From NCBI GenBank assembly GCA_036279975.1, contig DASURP010000087.1, forward strand, positions 1 through 16,932: DNA of 16,932 bases. The letters run 5' to 3'. Origin of the DNA: 66-474 sp036279975 (GTDB lineage: Bacteria; Pseudomonadota; Gammaproteobacteria; Xanthomonadales; Rhodanobacteraceae). Numbering within the stretch: the stretch's first letter is position 1; every line of letters starts with the position of its first letter. This document shows positions 14,218 to 16,932 of this stretch, piece by piece. The notes below the pieces were generated by a model, which worked only from the letters and a program-made list of their open reading frames with translations, did no database searches and was not told where the DNA came from. A program made the position numbers and the translations under genes.

Positions 14218-15198
14218 ATGACCCTCAACCAGCTTCGCTACCTCGTCGCGATCGCGGATGCCGGCCTCAACATCACGCTCGCCGCGGATCGCGTCCACGC
14301 CACCCAGCCGGGCCTGTCACGCCAGATCAAGCAGCTGGAGGACGAGCTGGGCTTCCTGTTGTTCATCCGCAAGGGGCGCAGCCTCGCCGCGCTGACGCAA
14401 GCCGGCGAACAAGTGCTGGTGCACGCGCGGCGCATGCTCGAAGAGGCCGGCAACATCCGCGTGCTCGCCGCCAACCAGCGTGGCGAGCGCAAGGGCCGGC
14501 TGACGCTGGTCACCACCCACACCCAGGCGCGGCATGTGTTGCCCGCCGCCATCGCCGCGACGCGCCGCGAATTCCCCGCGGTCAGCATCCGCCTGCAGCC
14601 CTCCGATGAAAGCGAGATCCTGACGCGACTCGCGCGCGGCGGCGACGAGCTGGCCGTGATCAGCACCAGCGGGGCGGTGCCCGGCGCGGGCATCGCGGTG
14701 CCGCTGTTCCGCTGGCGGCGGGTGGTGCTGGTGCCGTCGCAACACGCGCTGGCGCGGCGCCGCCGGCCCGTGCGCCTGCGCGAATTGTCGGCGCTGCCGC
14801 TGGTCAGCTACGAATCCTCACGCCGGCCGGAATCCTCGCTTCGGCGCGCTTTCGACGCCGCGGGGTTACCGATGCAATTGGCGATGACCGCGCACGACGC
14901 CGACCTCATCAAGACCTACGTGCGCACCGGCCTCGGGGTTGGCATCCTCGCGGAGATGGCGGTGTCCGCGGACGACGCCGACCTGCGCGTGCTGGCGGCG
15001 CCGCAGGCGCTGCCGGAGTGCATCACCTGGGCGGTGTTGCCGCGCGGGCGGGTGCTGCGCGACTTCACGCTGAGGTTGCTGCACGAACTCGCCCCGCAGA
15101 TCGATCCCATCGACATACGCCGGGCGGTCGCCGGCAACGCCGAACCCGCGTGGCCCGCGCCGCCGGCGTGGACCGGGTTGCCGCGCACGACTGCGTAA
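14218..15198 (+). CDS. cysB: CysB-like LysR-family transcriptional regulator
   Basis: A 326-residue LysR-type regulator. The N-terminal winged helix-turn-helix covers about 1-60 (MTLNQLRYLVAIADAGLNIT, then ATQPGLSRQIKQLEDELG). The effector domain begins with RLTLVTTHTQARHVLP; T100, T102 and Q103 align by position with residues that bind sulfate in the crystallised CysB effector domain. VRTGLGVGILAEMAV (235-249) is the usual late motif. CysB-type proteins activate sulfate assimilation and cysteine genes in response to acetylserine. The start ATG lacks a strong ribosome-binding site but matches the family N-terminus. It diverges from the peroxiredoxin-CysK/Cds1 pair, a likely target. The C-terminal tail after about residue 305 is Pro/Ala-rich. 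Confidence 0.88.
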   Translation: MTLNQLRYLVAIADAGLNITLAADRVHATQPGLSRQIKQLEDELGFLLFIRKGRSLAALTQAGEQVLVHARRMLEEAGNIRVLAANQRGERKGRLTLVTTHTQARHVLPAAIAATRREFPAVSIRLQPSDESEILTRLARGGDELAVISTSGAVPGAGIAVPLFRWRRVVLVPSQHALARRRRPVRLRELSALPLVSYESSRRPESSLRRAFDAAGLPMQLAMTAHDADLIKTYVRTGLGVGILAEMAVSADDADLRVLAAPQALPECITWAVLPRGRVLRDFTLRLLHELAPQIDPIDIRRAVAGNAEPAWPAPPAWTGLPRTTA

Positions 15199-15681
15199 TC
15201 AGCGGGTGCTGCCGCTGGCCGGCGGAAATCCCTGCAACGGCACCAGCGACATGAGCTTGCCCATGTCGAGGTACTGCAACAAGGCGCCCATGCCCTGGGC
15301 GACATGCGGCTCGCCCACGAGTCCGGTGACGGCCCAGCGGCCCCACGCCTCGAAAGCCGATTCGATCGCCGGCGGACCCTCGAACATCAGGGCCTGCCGT
15401 ACCGGCTGGCTGCAGGACTGCGCCAGCAGATCGGTCACCAGCGCGCCGGCCTGGCGGTTGAGCGCATCGCGCTGCGCGGGCGTGATCGCCGCCAGCGACG
15501 CAACATCCGGATCGAGCGCCATGGTCGCGAACACCCAGCGCAAGGCGATCTTGCGGTCGGCCTGCGTGGTCGAGTGGATCAGGCACTGCGACAGCGTGTC
15601 CGCGTAGGTCTCGGCGCGCGCTGGCGCGGGGCAGGCGCAGGCCAGGCCCAGTGCGGCCATCCATACCCAGGTGCGATGCAT
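15199..15681 (-). CDS. Exported protein of unknown function
   Basis: A 160-residue protein with a signal peptide of about 23 residues (MHRTWVWMAALGLACACPAP then ARA, cut before ETYADT). The mature part is mostly helical, with two cysteines (C33 in LSQCLIHS and C90 in AQSCSQ) that could form a disulfide in the periplasm. Recognisable stretches are RWVFATMALDPDV and ITPAQRDALNRQAGALVTDL. I recall similar small exported proteins in Xanthomonadales but know of no function. GAGGA about seven bases before the ATG supports the start. Its stop codon directly abuts the cysB stop with no intervening base, so the two transcripts must overlap. Confidence 0.75.
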   Translation of the reverse strand: MHRTWVWMAALGLACACPAPARAETYADTLSQCLIHSTTQADRKIALRWVFATMALDPDVASLAAITPAQRDALNRQAGALVTDLLAQSCSQPVRQALMFEGPPAIESAFEAWGRWAVTGLVGEPHVAQGMGALLQYLDMGKLMSLVPLQGFPPASGSTR

Positions 15682-15729
15682 GGCTCATCCTCGTTCGCAG
15701 CGACCCGATTGGGACCACCCCGGAACGCC

Positions 15730-15800
15730 GCGGTTCAAACCGCCACCCCGGGGCATGGGCCATTGTCCCTACCCGCACCATGGAAACGCCATGGGAAGGC
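15730..15800. other. Inverted repeats upstream of dnaG
   Basis: The 181-base gap between the exported-protein gene and dnaG contains GCGGTT-CA-AACCGC (15730-15743) and two copies of the palindromic hexamer CCATGG five bases apart, near 15778-15794. These might be operators or leader structures. No clear -10/-35 pair was found, so the assignment is weak. Confidence 0.25.
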
Positions 15801-15862
15801 GCGATTCCTGATCCCGCAACGAATTGCACCGCCGTCGCGGCGTCATGGCATCCTATCCGGCC

Positions 15863-16932
15863 ATGCCCGGCCTGATCCCCGAACGCTTCATCGACGAACT
15901 GCTGGCCCGCATCGACATCGTCGACGTGGTGCAACCGCGCGTGCCGCTGAAGCGCGCCGGGCGCGAGTGGACCGCGTGCTGCCCGTTCCACGATGAGCGC
16001 ACGCCGTCGTTCTACGTCAGCCCGGCCAAGCAGTTCTTCCACTGCTTCGGCTGCGGCGTGCACGGCAGCGCGATCAAGTTCCTGATGGACTACGACCGGC
16101 TGGAGTTCCCCGACGCGGTGGAGGAACTGGCGCAGTCCGTGGGCCTCACCGTACCGCGCGAAGGCGGCCGCGACGAGCGCCCGCGCGAGGACAAGACCGA
16201 TCTCTACGCCCTGCTCGACGCCAGCGCCAGCTGGTACCAGCAGCAGCTGCCGGGCAGCGTCGAGGCGAAGGCGTATTGCACGAAGCGTGGCCTTGACGCC
16301 GATACCATCGCGCGCTTCCGCCTCGGCTGGGCGCCGGCCGGCTACGACGGCGTGAGCAAGGCGCTGGGCAGCAGCCCGCGCCGCATGGAACTGCTCGAGG
16401 AGGCCGGCATGGTTTCCACCGGCGAACGCGGCAGCAAGTACGACCGCTTCCGCGAACGGCTGATGTTCCCGATCCTCGACCGGCGCGGGCGCGTGATCGC
16501 CTTCGGCGGGAGGGTGCTCAGCTCGGAGCAATCCCCCAAGTACCTCAATTCGCCGGAGACCACGCTGTTCCACAAGGGCCGCGAGCTGTTCGCGCTGTGG
16601 CAGGTGAAGCAGGCCAACACGAACCTGACCCGCATCGTGGTGGTCGAGGGCTACATGGACGTGATCGCGCTGCACCAGGCCGGCCTGCCGATCGCGGTGG
16701 CCACGCTGGGCACGGCGACCACGCCCGAGCACACCGAATTGCTGTTCCGCGCCGCGCCCGACGTGGTGTTCTGCTTCGATGGCGACCGCGCCGGCCGCGC
16801 CGCGGCGTGGAAGGCGCTGGAATCCGCGCTGCCGCGGCTGCGCGACGGCCGCCAGGCGTATTTCCTGTTTCTGCCCGACGGCGAGGACCCCGATTCGCTG
16901 GTGCGCAAGGAAGGCAAGGCCGGCTTCGAACG
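15863..16932 (+). CDS. dnaG: DNA primase, N-terminal part
   Basis: The first 356 residues of DnaG, cut by the window end; the enzyme makes RNA primers at the replication fork with DnaB helicase. The zinc-binding domain has C40 and H43 (ACCPFH) and C61 and C64 (HCFGCG), the same numbering as in E. coli. The RNA polymerase core follows, with YDRFRERLMFPILDRRGRVI (193-212), FGGR, and the TOPRIM motifs VVEGYMDV (E262) and FDGDRAG (D306, D308), then DGEDPDS. ATG 15863 is chosen because MPGLIPERFIDELL matches the usual MAGRIP start; an in-frame ATG at 15845 is possible, and neither has a good ribosome-binding site. rpoD may follow outside the window. rpsU, its usual partner, lies about 9.8 kb upstream on the other strand. 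Confidence 0.96.
   Translation, partial: MPGLIPERFIDELLARIDIVDVVQPRVPLKRAGREWTACCPFHDERTPSFYVSPAKQFFHCFGCGVHGSAIKFLMDYDRLEFPDAVEELAQSVGLTVPREGGRDERPREDKTDLYALLDASASWYQQQLPGSVEAKAYCTKRGLDADTIARFRLGWAPAGYDGVSKALGSSPRRMELLEEAGMVSTGERGSKYDRFRERLMFPILDRRGRVIAFGGRVLSSEQSPKYLNSPETTLFHKGRELFALWQVKQANTNLTRIVVVEGYMDVIALHQAGLPIAVATLGTATTPEHTELLFRAAPDVVFCFDGDRAGRAAAWKALESALPRLRDGRQAYFLFLPDGEDPDSLVRKEGKAGFE

Noticed and set aside
1..16932. Search for CRISPR arrays, tRNA genes, insertion sequences, toxin-antitoxin pairs or defence genes
   Set aside because: No regularly spaced repeats, cloverleaf sequence, transposase or defence-type motif was recognised by eye; small or divergent cases could be missed.

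Overview
The window is GC-rich and densely packed with ordinary bacterial genes. Gene content and protein style point to a gammaproteobacterium of the Xanthomonadales/Rhodanobacteraceae group; this is inferred from remembered homologues, not from a search. The indicators are the tsaD/rpsU divergent pair, a YqeY-domain protein after rpsU, a CysB-like regulator, a DnaG primase with the gammaproteobacterial zinc-ligand spacing, and an EcsC-family protein. I found no tRNA, rRNA, CRISPR array, insertion sequence or phage gene.

Bases 1-4257 (all +) hold the end of a molybdopterin oxidoreductase catalytic subunit, an SLC13-type permease with two TrkA-C domains, a four-cluster ferredoxin subunit and a DmsC-type membrane anchor. 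Together they look like a three-subunit quinone-linked molybdoenzyme, most like the cytoplasmic sulfite dehydrogenase SoeABC, with an anion permease gene between subunits A and B. The ferredoxin subunit carries a Pro/Gly-rich insert encoded by a palindromic DNA element. A DUF481/YdiY-like outer-membrane protein follows at 4361-5203, then a cluster of hairpins.

Bases 5304-8032 are a housekeeping block. yqeY and rpsU lie on the minus strand with a clear intrinsic terminator between them. tsaD, folB and folK run on the plus strand away from rpsU. Bases 8042-11802 contain an EcsC-family gene and a pteridine reductase-type SDR (both -), then a MidA/NDUFAF7-like methyltransferase and an alpha/beta hydrolase (both +). 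The pteridine reductase gives the region a second link to folate/pterin chemistry besides folB-folK.

Bases 11803-12211 hold no intact gene. They contain two inverted repeats and what looks like a decayed acyl carrier protein gene. Bases 12212-15198 form a thiol/sulfur module: a 1-Cys peroxiredoxin and a Cds1/CysK-like PLP enzyme overlap by 4 bases on the minus strand, and a CysB-like LysR regulator diverges from them. A small exported protein of unknown function (-) abuts the regulator's 3' end. The window ends inside dnaG (+), about 9.8 kb from rpsU, so the classic rpsU-dnaG-rpoD arrangement is not contiguous here.

I do not see a convincing new defence or mobile system. The observations most worth a second look are the in-frame palindromic element in the ferredoxin subunit, the acyl carrier protein relic, and the sulfur gene content at both ends of the window.
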